A DNA stretch of 64,000 nucleotides from Bradyrhizobium rifense (GCF_008123425.1 NZ_VSSS01000058.1:1-64000); one strand, 5' to 3'; shown: positions 49,141 through 58,994, counted from the first letter of the stretch. Program-made: numbers and translations. Notes: generated from the sequence alone by a model not told the origin.

Positions 49141-51885
49141 CTAGGCAGCGCTGACAGTTTCCAGCTCGGCCACCAAAAATTTCTTTTCGAACGCGTCGGC
49201 GGGCATCGGACGGCCGAAGAAGTAGCCTTGCCCTTCCTCGCAGCCCATGCTGACCAGGAAATCCGCCGTAGCGCGATTCTCGATACCTTCGGCAACGACC
49301 GTAAGACCGAGCTGCTTGCTGAGGCCGATGGTCGAGCCGACGATCGCCGCATCGTCGGAATCCGCGAGCAGATCGAGCACGAAGGAGCGGTCGATCTTGA
49401 GCCCGTCGAGCGGAAACTTCTTCAGGTAGCTCAGGCTCGCATAGCCCGTGCCGAAATCGTCGAAGAGGATGCGGACGCCGAGCTGCTGGATCCGCTTGAA
49501 CATGTCGAGCACCCGGCCCTCGTCGTGCAGCAGGATGTCCTCGGTGACTTCGATCTCGAGCAGCGAGGGGGTTAGCCCCGTCGCTCTCAGCAGCTCTGCA
49601 ACCGAATGCGCGAGATCGCCGGAGTCGAGTTGCGACGGCGAGAGGTTGATTGCGACGCGGACAGCGTTGCCCGACAGCTCCCACGCACGCGCCTGCCGGC
49701 CGGCGGTGTCCATCACCCAGTTCGCGATCCGCTCGGACAGCGCCGAGGTGTTGACCACCGGCATGAACTCCCCGGGCGAGACATAGCCGCGCACCGGGTG
49801 CCGCCAGCGGATCAGCGCTTCGGCACCAATCAGGCCGCCGTCGATCAGGCGAACCTGGGGTTGGTAGAACAGCTCGAACTCGCCGCGGTCGGCGGCAAGC
49901 GCCAGTTCGCTCTCCAGCGTCAGCCGGTTCTCCAGCTCCTGCCTGATCGCGCTCTCGAAGATCACATAGCTGCCGCGCCGGGTCGCCTTGGCGCGGCTCA
50001 GCGCCAGATGGCCGTTGCTCAGGAGATCATCCGCGCTCTGTCCACCTTCCGGATAGACGGCGACGCCGATGCTGATCCTGACGCGGTGCTGGCGCGCGCC
50101 CGTCACAAGCGGCGCCTCGAATGCGCGCGCAATGCGCTCAGCGAACGCGGCAATCGGCTCGTCGCTATCAGCGCAATCCAGCACAATCGCAAACTCGTCG
50201 CCGCTGAGCCGGGCGACCACCGCCCTGCCATCGACCTCGGTCCGCAGGCGTTCGGCAACCGCCCGCAGCACGAGATCGCCGATCGAGTGTCCAAGCATGT
50301 CGTTGATTTGCTGAAAGCCGTCGAGCCCCAGTACGAGCAGCGCGACCTCGGAGGACCGCCGCTGCGCCACGGCGAGCAGGCCGGCAAGCCTCGCATGGAG
50401 CGTATTGCGGTTGGCAAGACCTGTCAGCGCATCATACTCGGCGAGATATCTGACGCGTTCCGCCTCGCGCTTGCGTACGGAGATGTCGCGGAGAATCGCG
50501 CCGTACTGGAAGCCCTCCGTCCCCTGCCAGCCCGAGAAACTCGCCTCGACCGGGAAGGTTTCGCCATTCTTGCGCCGGCCCTCGAACTCGACGACCACGG
50601 CTCCACCGGGAACCAGCAGCGCCTGGCGCGCAGCGTCGCGCATGGCGAAGGTTTTCGTGCCCCCTTCTGTCGGTGTCGCGCAAAGCGTTTCGAACGGGCG
50701 ACCGATCATCTCGGTCGGCATGTAGCCAAAGATCGCGCTCGCACCGGGATTCCAGACCGTGATCCGGTGATCCTCGTCGGTGCAGACCAGACCATCGCCG
50801 AGCGACATCGCGATGCGGTGAAAGCGACTTTCGGCGATGCGCCCCAGCAGACTGCGGAAATCGATCTCATCCAGCGCGATCGCCGTCAGATAGGCAACGA
50901 TGGCGATGTGGAGCAACGACGTGTCGATGACGAGCGGCCACCTTCCCTGTACAAGGACCGCGGTCAGCTCGATGCCGGCTCCGGCTGCGACCAGGATCGC
51001 GACGCGGACACCCGGTCCGAAACGGCGCCATGAATACATCATCAGCAGGCAGATCACGCCGAGGCCAGCAATCATGCCGACATTAGACGTCCAGCGCAGC
51101 ATGCGGTTCTGCAGGACCGATTCTGTCGCCAACGCCTGGAGGACGGGACCCGCAACGATACGGCCATTTGGAACGCTGAACCGGTCGCCCAGTTCGAGTG
51201 CCGTGGCACCGACGATGACCTTCTTGTCCCTCAGCCTGTCGAGGGTCGCGGCATCGCCTCGCAGCACATCGACATAGGAGACACTCGGGATAGACATCGC
51301 ACGAATGCTGAAGTCGATCAGGAACGGCGGCCGCCGATTGGCGTCCTGCCCGGCCAGTACGACGGCCATCGACGGCATCTGCGCATCGCCGAGCTTCTCC
51401 GCAACCGGATAGCGGCGAACGAGCCCGTCGGATTCGACCGCGACATTGACCACGGCCGGCCACGACTGGTTGCTGAACGGCTTCAGGGGGCGATTGATAT
51501 AAGCCGCACCACCATTTGGTGTCGGCTGCTTGAAGGACGGCAAAATCGTCGAGCCGCCGACTTCTCGAAGCGCGGTGACGAAGGCTTCGTCGGAGGCCTG
51601 ATCGGATGGCGTGCTGAAATCGACGTCGAAGGCCACCTCCTGCGCACCTGCAGCCTCGAGCCTGTGCAGCAGCTCCGCATGCAGCCTGCGCGGCCAGGGC
51701 CACACTCCGATCTGGTCGATCGAGGGCGCGTCGATGGCGACCACGACCACGTTACCGCTGGCAGCCCGCGACTCCCATGCGAAGCGCAGGTCGGTGAGCG
51801 CGTTGCGAAGCGAGCCGTGCCATCCCGTGGACAGCACGACTGCCAGCGCGATCACGACAAGAATATGCGGCCGATAACGTTTCAC
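49141..51885 (-). CDS. CHASE2-PAS-GGDEF-EAL sensor protein
   Basis: 914 residues from GTG 51885, with GGGAGGATCG upstream (ATG 51930 is possible). An N-terminal span, then a periplasmic CHASE2 domain (VVVVAIDAPSIDQIGVWPWP, KKVIVGATALELGDRF), three further spans, a PAS domain (VWNPGASAIFGYMPTEMIGR), a GGDEF domain with ARLSGDEFAIVL (first Gly is Ser), and a full EAL domain (GAEALIRWRHP, EVTEDILLHD, FDDFGTGYASL, KIDRSF, AEGIENRA). Phosphodiesterase activity on c-di-GMP looks intact; cyclase activity is uncertain. Lies next to a FecR-domain gene, a known partner of CHASE2 proteins. Confidence 0.88.
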   Translation of the reverse strand: MKRYRPHILVVIALAVVLSTGWHGSLRNALTDLRFAWESRAASGNVVVVAIDAPSIDQIGVWPWPRRLHAELLHRLEAAGAQEVAFDVDFSTPSDQASDEAFVTALREVGGSTILPSFKQPTPNGGAAYINRPLKPFSNQSWPAVVNVAVESDGLVRRYPVAEKLGDAQMPSMAVVLAGQDANRRPPFLIDFSIRAMSIPSVSYVDVLRGDAATLDRLRDKKVIVGATALELGDRFSVPNGRIVAGPVLQALATESVLQNRMLRWTSNVGMIAGLGVICLLMMYSWRRFGPGVRVAILVAAGAGIELTAVLVQGRWPLVIDTSLLHIAIVAYLTAIALDEIDFRSLLGRIAESRFHRIAMSLGDGLVCTDEDHRITVWNPGASAIFGYMPTEMIGRPFETLCATPTEGGTKTFAMRDAARQALLVPGGAVVVEFEGRRKNGETFPVEASFSGWQGTEGFQYGAILRDISVRKREAERVRYLAEYDALTGLANRNTLHARLAGLLAVAQRRSSEVALLVLGLDGFQQINDMLGHSIGDLVLRAVAERLRTEVDGRAVVARLSGDEFAIVLDCADSDEPIAAFAERIARAFEAPLVTGARQHRVRISIGVAVYPEGGQSADDLLSNGHLALSRAKATRRGSYVIFESAIRQELENRLTLESELALAADRGEFELFYQPQVRLIDGGLIGAEALIRWRHPVRGYVSPGEFMPVVNTSALSERIANWVMDTAGRQARAWELSGNAVRVAINLSPSQLDSGDLAHSVAELLRATGLTPSLLEIEVTEDILLHDEGRVLDMFKRIQQLGVRILFDDFGTGYASLSYLKKFPLDGLKIDRSFVLDLLADSDDAAIVGSTIGLSKQLGLTVVAEGIENRATADFLVSMGCEEGQGYFFGRPMPADAFEKKFLVAELETVSAA

Positions 51886-51946
51886 CCGATCCTCCCGCGC
51901 ACCCGCTGCTTCGGAGGGTGCGCCCCTCATCCCCTAGGAAATCGCC

Positions 51947-53212
51947 TTAGTGTCGGTGGCCATTTCCATTCCCGTTGCTGCCGTTACCGCCGCCATTTCC
52001 GTTGCCGTTACCGTTGTTACCTTTGCCGTTACCGGTGGCGCCGCTGTTACCGTTCCCGTTATTGCCGTTGTTACCCTTGTCCTTCCCGTTATTTCCTTTT
52101 CCGTTGCCGTTATTTGCGTTGTCGTTGGTCCCGTTACCCCCGCCGGAATTATCGCCGGTCGCCCCAGCGGTGGCCGCAACGGTCGTCGTCACACTCGATG
52201 AGGTCGATGAGGCGCTGGAAGCAGGTGCGCTGCTGCTCACGGTGACCGCCGTGACGGTGGAGCTATTGGCGCCAGCTGTGGTCGTCGTGCTCGACTTGCT
52301 ATCGCTCCACACCGTGTCGGTGCTGGCATTCGCATTACGCACCCGCCCCGGCGCGACTGCACCGTGGGCAAGACCGTTCGTGACCTTATGGAAGTTCAGC
52401 TTGACCTCGCCGAGCGAGCTCGAGATGCGCACCACGCCAGATCTTGGCGCGTGAGTCTCGCTTGCCTGGCGCGATTGCGCCGGCGCGCCGGCCGTCCTGG
52501 TGCCCTTGTCGATCGCACCAAGCGCATGGATCGCATGGCCGTTCGCCGCATTGCGCGGCATCGACAGGCCCGACTTCGGCACAGGAACGCGCTCGATCGT
52601 CGAAGCGCGCGGCTTGCCTTGCTCGATCGGATTGAGCGTACCGGCACCGCTCAGGCTGAGACCGGGCTTGCCGTGCTCGAAGGCGGTAGCCACTTGCCCC
52701 GGCATGACTTGCGCGATCTGGCCGGTCTTGAAATCGGAGACTTCAACCTGGCCGCGGAGCACGCCAACCTTGGTGCTGCCCGCGCCCACGGTGACGCTGA
52801 AATGCGTGCCCTTGACCACGGCGGCGAGATACGGCGTCTCGACCTCGAAATGCTTGACGTTGCGCTTCTCGACCTCGAGCAGGATCGAACCCGCCTGCTG
52901 GATGATGGTGGTCGAAAGTCCCTCCTTCTTCTCGGTCGGCACGCTGACCACCGAGTTGGGAGAGATCAAAATCGTCTCTTCGCCGCGAACGAGCAGCACG
53001 CGTCCGTTGCGCCCGGTGCGAATGGTATCGCCCGGCTTCAGAATCTCCTGCTGATTCAACGACACCTGCTGGGCGCCGTTGGTTGCAAGCCAGACCTCGC
53101 CCGACGACTTGCTGACTGACCAGACGCCGTCATCCGCTGCGGATGCACCGAACGCCGTTCCCAGGATCAGCGCTGCCATCAAGGTGCACCGTATTCCAAT
53201 TCGAACGAGCAT
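51947..53212 (-). CDS. FecR-domain periplasmic protein with Asn/Gly-rich tail
   Basis: 421 residues; signal peptide (LMAALILGTAFGASA-AD). FecR region around NGRVLLVRGEETILISPNSV and FEVETPYLAAVVKGTHFSV. The last 70 residues are almost only Gly, Asn, Lys (GNGNGNGGGNGSNGNGNGH), a flexible low-complexity tail. Divergent from the TpsB-type gene. FecR domains without a sigma factor often occur with CHASE2 proteins or surface-protein export. Confidence 0.85.
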   Translation of the reverse strand: MLVRIGIRCTLMAALILGTAFGASAADDGVWSVSKSSGEVWLATNGAQQVSLNQQEILKPGDTIRTGRNGRVLLVRGEETILISPNSVVSVPTEKKEGLSTTIIQQAGSILLEVEKRNVKHFEVETPYLAAVVKGTHFSVTVGAGSTKVGVLRGQVEVSDFKTGQIAQVMPGQVATAFEHGKPGLSLSGAGTLNPIEQGKPRASTIERVPVPKSGLSMPRNAANGHAIHALGAIDKGTRTAGAPAQSRQASETHAPRSGVVRISSSLGEVKLNFHKVTNGLAHGAVAPGRVRNANASTDTVWSDSKSSTTTTAGANSSTVTAVTVSSSAPASSASSTSSSVTTTVAATAGATGDNSGGGNGTNDNANNGNGKGNNGKDKGNNGNNGNGNSGATGNGKGNNGNGNGNGGGNGSNGNGNGHRH

Positions 53213-53341
53213 GATGACCCTCAGCCTGAGTTACTGCGAGCCTGATGCGTATCCGAGATCACTCAAGATTGGCTTAGCGGGAACCCGGGAGTCCGGCGGA
53301 CGCATTAACCAATCGTTGACCATAAAAAACTATGAAAAATC

Positions 53342-55138
53342 ATGTGGCTACTGAATCCTTACCGGCGCCTGGAGACCTCTCCGTCAAACTACGGAGAACG
53401 GTCCGCACTTGGCGCGGTTGGACGGTATCTTGCTGCCGCGCTGGTGCTACTCGGACCGACGCTTGCGGGAAATCCGCAGGCGTACGCGCAGCAGGCGAAC
53501 CAGCCGGGGTTCGACCCGCGCCAGCCGGAGAAGTACTTTGAAAACCAAACCGAGCAGGAATCTCTGAGCCGACCTCCGGTGAAGCTGCCCTCGGTCGGCC
53601 AGTCCAATACCGACGGGGATACCAGGCCACAGTTCGTGCTGCGCGGCATCAAAGTCAGCGGCGCCCACGTCATCCCTCACGAGCGCATCGCCACCCTGTA
53701 TCAGCCCTATCTCGGCAAGAAGGTCTCGCAAGCCGACCTCGCTGCGATCGCCGGCGCAATCAGTAATCTCTACCGTGCCGACGGTTTCCATCTCAGCCGG
53801 GCGATCGTGCCACCGCAGGACATCGCCGATGGCCGCGTCCGGATCCAGGTGATCGAAGGCGCCATCGTGCAGGCCGATCTGAAGGGTGACGGCGCCGAGC
53901 AGTTCGGTGTAAGGCCGATGCTCGGGCCGGTCCTGGCCGAGCAGCCGTCGCGGCTGGCAACGCTCGAACGCCAGCTCTTCCTCATCAACGGCAGGCCGGG
54001 CGTTCGGATCACCGATACCGCGCTGGAGGAGATCGGCGGTGCAACCGGTCGCTTCCGCCTCACCGTCTATCTGAAGACCTGGCATGTCTTCACGTCGTTC
54101 GGCCTGGACAATCTCGGCTCGTCATCGGTCGGGCCATGGCAGACCTACGCGACGGGCGCGTTCAACTCCTACCTCACGCCCGGCGACACGCTCGCCGTCA
54201 ACCTGTCGACCGTCGCCAACGATCCGCGCGAGCTCGGCTTCGCGCGGCTGTCCTATGACGCACCGGTCGGCGTCGACGGCGTACGCCTCGGCGCCTCCGT
54301 CCTCTACAGCGAAGTCCGGCCGGGCGATGCGCGGCGCCTCGACAGCGACATCACCACAACGGAGGCTTTTGAGGTGCGGGCAAGCACCGTGCCCTTCATG
54401 TCGCAATCGTCCGGACTGACGCTCACCATGGCCGGGACTTTCAGCAACGTATCGGAGCACGATCTCTACGGCCCCTGGTACAACGACCACATCAGGACCG
54501 CGAGCCTCACCGCCGACTACCGCCTCCAGGATCGCTTTGGCGGCACCAACTACGCGACGATGACCTTCCGCCAGGGCCTCGACGTCTTCGGCGCCTCGCA
54601 TTTCGACGACGATCTGTTGTCGCGCGATGGCGCGTCCTCGAATTTCTCGGTGCTGAACCTCTGGTTCACGCGCTACCAGACGCTCAATGACGCCTGGTCG
54701 CTCAAGCTGTCTGCGGCGAGCCAGACCGCGTCGCGGCCGCTGTTCACCTCGCAGCAATTCTATCTCGGCGGCGCAGCCTTCGGCCGCGGCTATGGCGCGG
54801 CCGAGATCAGCGGCGACAACGGTCTTGCCGGCTCGCTCGAAGTTCGCTTCGACCAGAAGCTCAACTTCCGCTACTGGAGCGGCTACCAGCTCTACGCTTT
54901 CGGCGACGCCGGCGCAGTCTGGAACGACGGCTACCGGCTAAGCGACGGTCTGGCGCTGACGTCCGCCGGTGTCGGCGTGCGGTTCTTCCTGCCGGAGGAT
55001 ATTCAGGCGGATTTCGGCGTGGCCGTGCCGTTGAGCTACCGGGCGCCGGACAATGAGCGCCGCAGCCCGCGCTTCCTGTTCACACTTTCAAGCGCCTTCC
55101 GGCTCTGCCCGCAACGCGGCAAGGCGAGCTGCCTCTAG
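53342..55138 (+). CDS. Two-partner secretion outer-membrane transporter (ShlB/FhaC/HecB family)
   Basis: 598 residues; N-terminal signal with ALVLLGPTLAGNPQAYA-QQ. POTRA-type region at about 95-230 (FVLRGIKVSGAHVIPHERIA, LSRAIVPPQDIADGRVRIQV) then a 16-strand barrel with the conserved loop motif FGRGYGAAEISGDNG and a C-terminal phenylalanine-rich strand. Exports a large TpsA exoprotein. None is encoded in the window, so the partner lies elsewhere or is lost. Confidence 0.87.
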   Translation: MWLLNPYRRLETSPSNYGERSALGAVGRYLAAALVLLGPTLAGNPQAYAQQANQPGFDPRQPEKYFENQTEQESLSRPPVKLPSVGQSNTDGDTRPQFVLRGIKVSGAHVIPHERIATLYQPYLGKKVSQADLAAIAGAISNLYRADGFHLSRAIVPPQDIADGRVRIQVIEGAIVQADLKGDGAEQFGVRPMLGPVLAEQPSRLATLERQLFLINGRPGVRITDTALEEIGGATGRFRLTVYLKTWHVFTSFGLDNLGSSSVGPWQTYATGAFNSYLTPGDTLAVNLSTVANDPRELGFARLSYDAPVGVDGVRLGASVLYSEVRPGDARRLDSDITTTEAFEVRASTVPFMSQSSGLTLTMAGTFSNVSEHDLYGPWYNDHIRTASLTADYRLQDRFGGTNYATMTFRQGLDVFGASHFDDDLLSRDGASSNFSVLNLWFTRYQTLNDAWSLKLSAASQTASRPLFTSQQFYLGGAAFGRGYGAAEISGDNGLAGSLEVRFDQKLNFRYWSGYQLYAFGDAGAVWNDGYRLSDGLALTSAGVGVRFFLPEDIQADFGVAVPLSYRAPDNERRSPRFLFTLSSAFRLCPQRGKASCL

Positions 55139-55285
55139 CCTCGCCCGGCTCGATGGGCTTTTGGGGGCCCTTTTTGAGACCCTTCTCACAGACTTGCCTA
55201 AATTTAATCCCGTAACGTACTCACGATCTCTCGATCCGTGAGTTTTCAATAGCCATGTTCAGTCAAAAGTGATTGAGACGGAACC

Positions 55286-56116
55286 ATGAAGAGGGTGTTT
55301 GCAATCCTGGCTTTTCTCTGCGTCCTCGCGGCGGGCCAGTATGTCGTCGTCAGCAAGTTCGCGATCCGTCACGAGATGCTGTCCTTGTTCGACGCCGCGC
55401 GACAGCGGCCGATCTCGGTCGAGATTGCGGTGCGGCGCGACTACGAGACCAAGGCCAATCTCGGCCTCTGGAAGCTTCCGGTCGCCATCATCAGCAATGG
55501 CAACACGGTCAAGGCCACCGAGTATTCCTTCCTCGCCAACGTGCTTGCGGCGCGCGGCTATCTCGTCGCCAGCATTCAGCAGGATCTGCCGAGCGATCCG
55601 CCCCTGATGACCCATGTCGGCCAGAAATATGTCGGCCGCCGCGAGGTCTATATGCGTTGCGAAGCCAACATCCTCTACGTGCTGAACACGTTGAAGGGGC
55701 GGCAGGAGAACGCCGACTACGACCACATCACGCTGGTCGGTCATTCCAATGGCGGCGACGTCTCGATGTATGTCGCCCAGCAGCATCCCGAGCTCGTGTC
55801 GAAGGTGATCACACTCGACAATCTCCGGGTGCCCTTCGTGCTCAACGACCGCATGAAGATCCTGTCGTTCCGCTCCAAGGATCCGCATTTCCAAACCGAC
55901 CCCGGCGTGCTGCCGACGCCCGAAGAGGCGAAGGCGCGCGGCATCGACATCATCCCGACCGGTGCGCAGCATACCGAGATGAGCGATCGCGGGCCCGACT
56001 CGGTCAAGGAGAAGATCCAGGCGACACTTGACCGCTTCCTGCGCGACAGCGCGAGCAGCGCGCTCGCGCCGGCCGATACGACCTCCCCGATGATCATGAA
56101 TCCCGGCGACTACTAA
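55286..56116 (+). CDS. Alpha/beta hydrolase, membrane-anchored or exported
   Basis: 276 residues. N-terminal hydrophobic segment VFAILAFLCVLAAGQYVVV acts as signal or anchor. Nucleophile elbow TLVGHSNGGDVS at about residue 150; oxyanion region VAIISNGNTVKATEYS; His in GAQHTEMSD. Resembles dienelactone-hydrolase-like lipases; substrate unknown. Confidence 0.8.
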   Translation: MKRVFAILAFLCVLAAGQYVVVSKFAIRHEMLSLFDAARQRPISVEIAVRRDYETKANLGLWKLPVAIISNGNTVKATEYSFLANVLAARGYLVASIQQDLPSDPPLMTHVGQKYVGRREVYMRCEANILYVLNTLKGRQENADYDHITLVGHSNGGDVSMYVAQQHPELVSKVITLDNLRVPFVLNDRMKILSFRSKDPHFQTDPGVLPTPEEAKARGIDIIPTGAQHTEMSDRGPDSVKEKIQATLDRFLRDSASSALAPADTTSPMIMNPGDY

Positions 56117-56191
56117 CCGGGATCCTTGCGGCAGATCAACGCAGCTCCGTGCCGGCCACGATAGAACGGCGGTACAGCATGGGAGAGGCAC

Positions 56192-56398
56192 GTGTCGCAC
56201 CATATCGAAAGGCTCGATACGGCGAGCCTTGATACGACGAGACTTGATACGACGAGACTTGATACGACGAGACTTGGCCTGCCCCCGGCACGGGTGCTCG
56301 GGCGCGTACGCCATTTCTATCGTTCGGCCCGCAGGCTGGTGCGGTCGATCATCGCCCGCATCGACCTCTCGCAATTTCCGGGATCGTGCTGCGGCTGA
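56192..56398 (+). CDS. Doubtful small protein with LDTTR repeats (68 aa)
   Basis: GTG 56192 with GGGAGAGG upstream. The N-terminus repeats LDTTR three times because of the 15-bp DNA repeat, then a basic segment (VRHFYRSARRLVRSIIARID). May be a real basic small protein or a chance frame across a repeat. The rest of 56117-56610 shows no gene. Confidence 0.35.
   Translation: MSHHIERLDTASLDTTRLDTTRLDTTRLGLPPARVLGRVRHFYRSARRLVRSIIARIDLSQFPGSCCG
56213..56275. repeat. 15-bp tandem repeat, CTTGATACGACGAGA
   Basis: Three perfect copies starting at 56228, 56243 and 56258, plus one diverged copy before. Period 15 keeps any reading frame. Confidence 0.85.
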
Positions 56399-56610
56399 GC
56401 TTTGCGCCGAGCGCGCAAACGCGCTCTCGAAATGCAAATCCCTGCCGGGTGAACCGACAGGGATCAGCAGAAAGGATGACGGACGGCGAATGAGGTTCAT
56501 CCGGTGGCCCATCATGGACCTGCACTGGAATTGAAATGCGTAGCGCGTCACTGCGCAAGATCAATTTGTAAGCACACGGCCGTGGCGCGGGAAATCAGAA
56601 CGTTCCCTTG

Positions 56611-56952
56611 TCAGGATTTGCCCTTGCCCGGCTGCATGAAGTTGCCGGTCATTTGTCGCATGTGATCGCCGGCATTGGTGAACTGGCTGCGCAGGAACTC
56701 GGACTGGATTCGCATCGCTTCCTGAAGGTCGGTTGCGTGAACCAGCTTGCGAGCGTGTTCGAACGCCGCCTTCATGTTCTGCTCGGTGAAGGCGAGCGCC
56801 TGCTTGGACACGTCCGCGCCAGCCCCCGGGACCGACGTCATCGACTTGGTGGCGGCATCAAAAAACATGCCGAATGCCTTCTCAGCCTGGTCGATGGTTT
56901 TCTCAGCCAGGTCGCGCAGTTCGGCCGGAACTTCGAGCTTCGGTTCGATCAT
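56611..56952 (-). CDS. phaP: Phasin family protein
   Basis: 113 residues from ATG 56952 (GGGAGGAGTG upstream). Phasin pattern: PAELRDLAEKTIDQAEKAFG, AFTEQNMKAAFEHARKLVHA, QSEFLRSQFTNAGDHMRQM. Coats polyhydroxybutyrate granules. No pha synthesis genes are near; phasins are often scattered in Bradyrhizobium. Confidence 0.88.
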   Translation of the reverse strand: MIEPKLEVPAELRDLAEKTIDQAEKAFGMFFDAATKSMTSVPGAGADVSKQALAFTEQNMKAAFEHARKLVHATDLQEAMRIQSEFLRSQFTNAGDHMRQMTGNFMQPGKGKS

Positions 56953-57099
56953 GGTCGCACTCCTCCCTCTTTTTCCCAACTCATTACCACATTTGTCGCA
57001 TTGCCTTCCAGCGGCCAAACGCCGGCGACGAACGCCACCTGGCGGTCCGCTTTCCGGTCTGAAAGGTGGACAAAGCGTAATGTCGGCCCGTGGCCGGGC

Positions 57100-57285
57100 T
57101 CAAGACAGCGGGTGTTCGGGGATGGTCTCGTCAGTGACGAGGTCTTCGACGAGCTTGATGACCTCAAAGCGCTGCCGGGGAGCGAGCTTGAGGAAGGCGC
57201 GCAGCAGGCGGAGACTTTCGACGGTCCCGTTCGCGGGTGCGCCGAGCTTAAGATGCAGTTCAGCCGCGAAATTGAGGTTCTTCAT
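57100..57285 (-). CDS. Small hypothetical protein (61 aa)
   Basis: MKNLNFAAELHLKLGAPANG, SLRLLRAFLKLAPRQRFEVI, KLVEDLVTDE: compact helical protein with good codon usage. GGTGCGAG precedes the ATG. No family recognised. Confidence 0.58.
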   Translation of the reverse strand: MKNLNFAAELHLKLGAPANGTVESLRLLRAFLKLAPRQRFEVIKLVEDLVTDETIPEHPLS

Positions 57286-57988
57286 CTCGCACCTATCACA
57301 GGACTCAGCCCCTCGATGTTGGGCGTCGGGAGCCCGGTCGAGAACCGTACGCCTTCACCGAACGCCATGGCGACGACAAACTCTAGGTCGGGGCACCTCA
57401 GCAGGTTGGCATGCCGAGCTGCAAATCTGGAGAGACTCGGCCCGACCCGAGAAGTTGCAACTATGGCAAGGAACAACCCGTCGAGCAAGCCAAACCGTAA
57501 GACTAGCGATGCTTCGTCGGCATCGTGCCACGGCAATTCCGGATATCAGGAATACGCGCCGCCGTCACCCACCTGCGTCAAGAAGCAGCAACCAGTCACC
57601 ACACGGCCCCGATCGCTGTCAATTAGACCTGCGTTTCACCGTGTTTCCCGTGTGAACGGAGATTGGCAGCCGCGAATTAACGCTCTTCAGCGCATACACG
57701 TAATCGTTGAGTCCGATTTCGGCGGTTGCATCGTCCACGAAATGAACGTCGATCTCGCAGCCGGTCTCCAACGTCCCGATACGGGCCCCATCCGGCGAGT
57801 CCCCTTTGATCTCCTGGCTTGGACTCGCCGCCCCACGTCAGGGTTCATTGCTCCCGATATTCCTCGCTCCGTGAACCGTTGTTCAAGATCGTACGACCAA
57901 GCGGTTGCGAAACGGCCACGCAGATCACGGGCGCCATGGCTGACGGACTGTTTGATTCGGGCGCGCATCAGCACCAAAGGACGACGGC
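57286..57988. other. Region without a confident gene
   Basis: A minus-strand frame ending at TGA 57619-57621 reads GTLETGCEIDVHFVDDATAE, then NDYVYALKSVNSRLPISVHT, which looks protein-like, but upstream it has only a TTG start and then a stop about 70 codons from its end. A second minus frame at 57282-57536 has no recognisable family. Both may be gene remnants. Confidence 0.4.
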
Positions 57989-58345
57989 ATGCTTTCTTGC
58001 TGCGATCTCATCAAGGGCGCCGCGGTTGCGCTTCTTGCACTCTCGGCACATGGCGCATGGGCGCAGGAGACCAAAATGAACCTCTTCAAGATCGTTACCA
58101 TCAAGGACGAGATCGTCATCGGGCTATCGCCCGAGGAGCTGCAGGCGCTCGGCGGCAAGGACGCGAGCGCGGTCGCGCACGCACTGGCGCAGAAGGGCGA
58201 CCTCACCGTCTGGCAGTACAACGTGCATCGCGGACAGAACGGTGAGATGCAGCAGGCGCCAACTGCCAAGATCGGGCTGCTGGCCAACGCCTCGCTCCGC
58301 GTCGAGCCCTACACCACGCCCTACCAGATCATGCCGCATCCGTGA
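57989..58345 (+). CDS. Secreted hypothetical protein (118 aa)
   Basis: ATG 57989 after AAGGACG. Signal peptide (AAVALLALSAHGAWA-QE) then a small mixed domain with IVTIKDEIVIGLSPEELQAL and DLTVWQYNVHRGQNGEMQQA. Periplasmic. No named family recognised. Confidence 0.75.
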   Translation: MLSCCDLIKGAAVALLALSAHGAWAQETKMNLFKIVTIKDEIVIGLSPEELQALGGKDASAVAHALAQKGDLTVWQYNVHRGQNGEMQQAPTAKIGLLANASLRVEPYTTPYQIMPHP

Positions 58346-58392
58346 GGAGCGACGGAAGAATGCCGGCGGCGGAAAGCCGCCGGCAGCCACAT

Positions 58393-58956
58393 TCAGCGGC
58401 GCCGTGCCGACGCGTCGGTGGCAAAGCCGTAGACCAGCGCCAGCCGGTCGAGGCATTCGCGACAACGCCGCGCAAAATAGTCATTCCATCGCTGGGTGCG
58501 GACGGCACGTCGCTGCCCGATCTGGTCCATCGTCAAACCAAGCACCAGCACGTCATGCACCAGCGCGGCGCCGTCGGTGCCGAGCTCGCGCTCGACCCGG
58601 TTCAGCCGTAATACGGCCTGACGCTGGCTCTCGGTGACAGGCTCGCGGGAGCGCGCGCCGTCGACATATTCGCGGGTCGGATCCATGGCCTGAGGGCCCC
58701 GCTCCGCCCGCTCCCAGTCGCTCTGGTAGGCGCGGCCACCCCGATATTGCGCCTCGTCGATCTGGTGGTGCGCGTGCAGCCGGCCGAGCGGATCGTTGCG
58801 GATCGACCGCATCGCTACGATCTTCTCGTCCAGATCGAGCGCCAGGGGATTGTCGACCTCGACCTCCGCCAATTCTGCATTCAACGGTAGGTCGCGCGAT
58901 CGGCGGTCATGAAGTCCGGTCAATTTGTAGGACATGTTGCGTCTGGCACGTGCCAC
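58393..58956 (-). CDS. Hypothetical DNA-binding-like protein (187 aa)
   Basis: GTG 58956 has AAGGAG seven bases upstream; ATG 58935 and longer frames are less likely. C-terminal part (LRLNRVERELGTDGAALVHD, GLTMDQIGQRRAVRTQRWND, RRCRECLDRLALVYGF) has the look of a helix-turn-helix of the sigma region 4 kind found in prophage regulators. It follows the GcrA-like gene by 38 bp in the same direction and probably shares its transcript. Confidence 0.68.
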   Translation of the reverse strand: MARARRNMSYKLTGLHDRRSRDLPLNAELAEVEVDNPLALDLDEKIVAMRSIRNDPLGRLHAHHQIDEAQYRGGRAYQSDWERAERGPQAMDPTREYVDGARSREPVTESQRQAVLRLNRVERELGTDGAALVHDVLVLGLTMDQIGQRRAVRTQRWNDYFARRCRECLDRLALVYGFATDASARRR

Positions 58957-58994
58957 TCGGAAACTCCTTGCAAACTGAATTGAGAAGACACTGG

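Noticed and set aside
49606..51033. 475-codon plus-strand frame inside the CHASE2-GGDEF-EAL gene
   Set aside because: Opposite-strand shadow; the minus-strand protein has clear PAS, GGDEF and EAL motifs over the same DNA.
51975..52454. Leu/Pro-rich plus-strand frame opposite the FecR protein tail
   Set aside because: Product of the antisense of an Asn/Gly repeat; no start site or family.
55259..56551. 430-codon minus-strand frame across the alpha/beta hydrolase
   Set aside because: Antisense to a gene with signal peptide and catalytic motifs; contains RRIKS repeats from the 15-bp DNA repeat.
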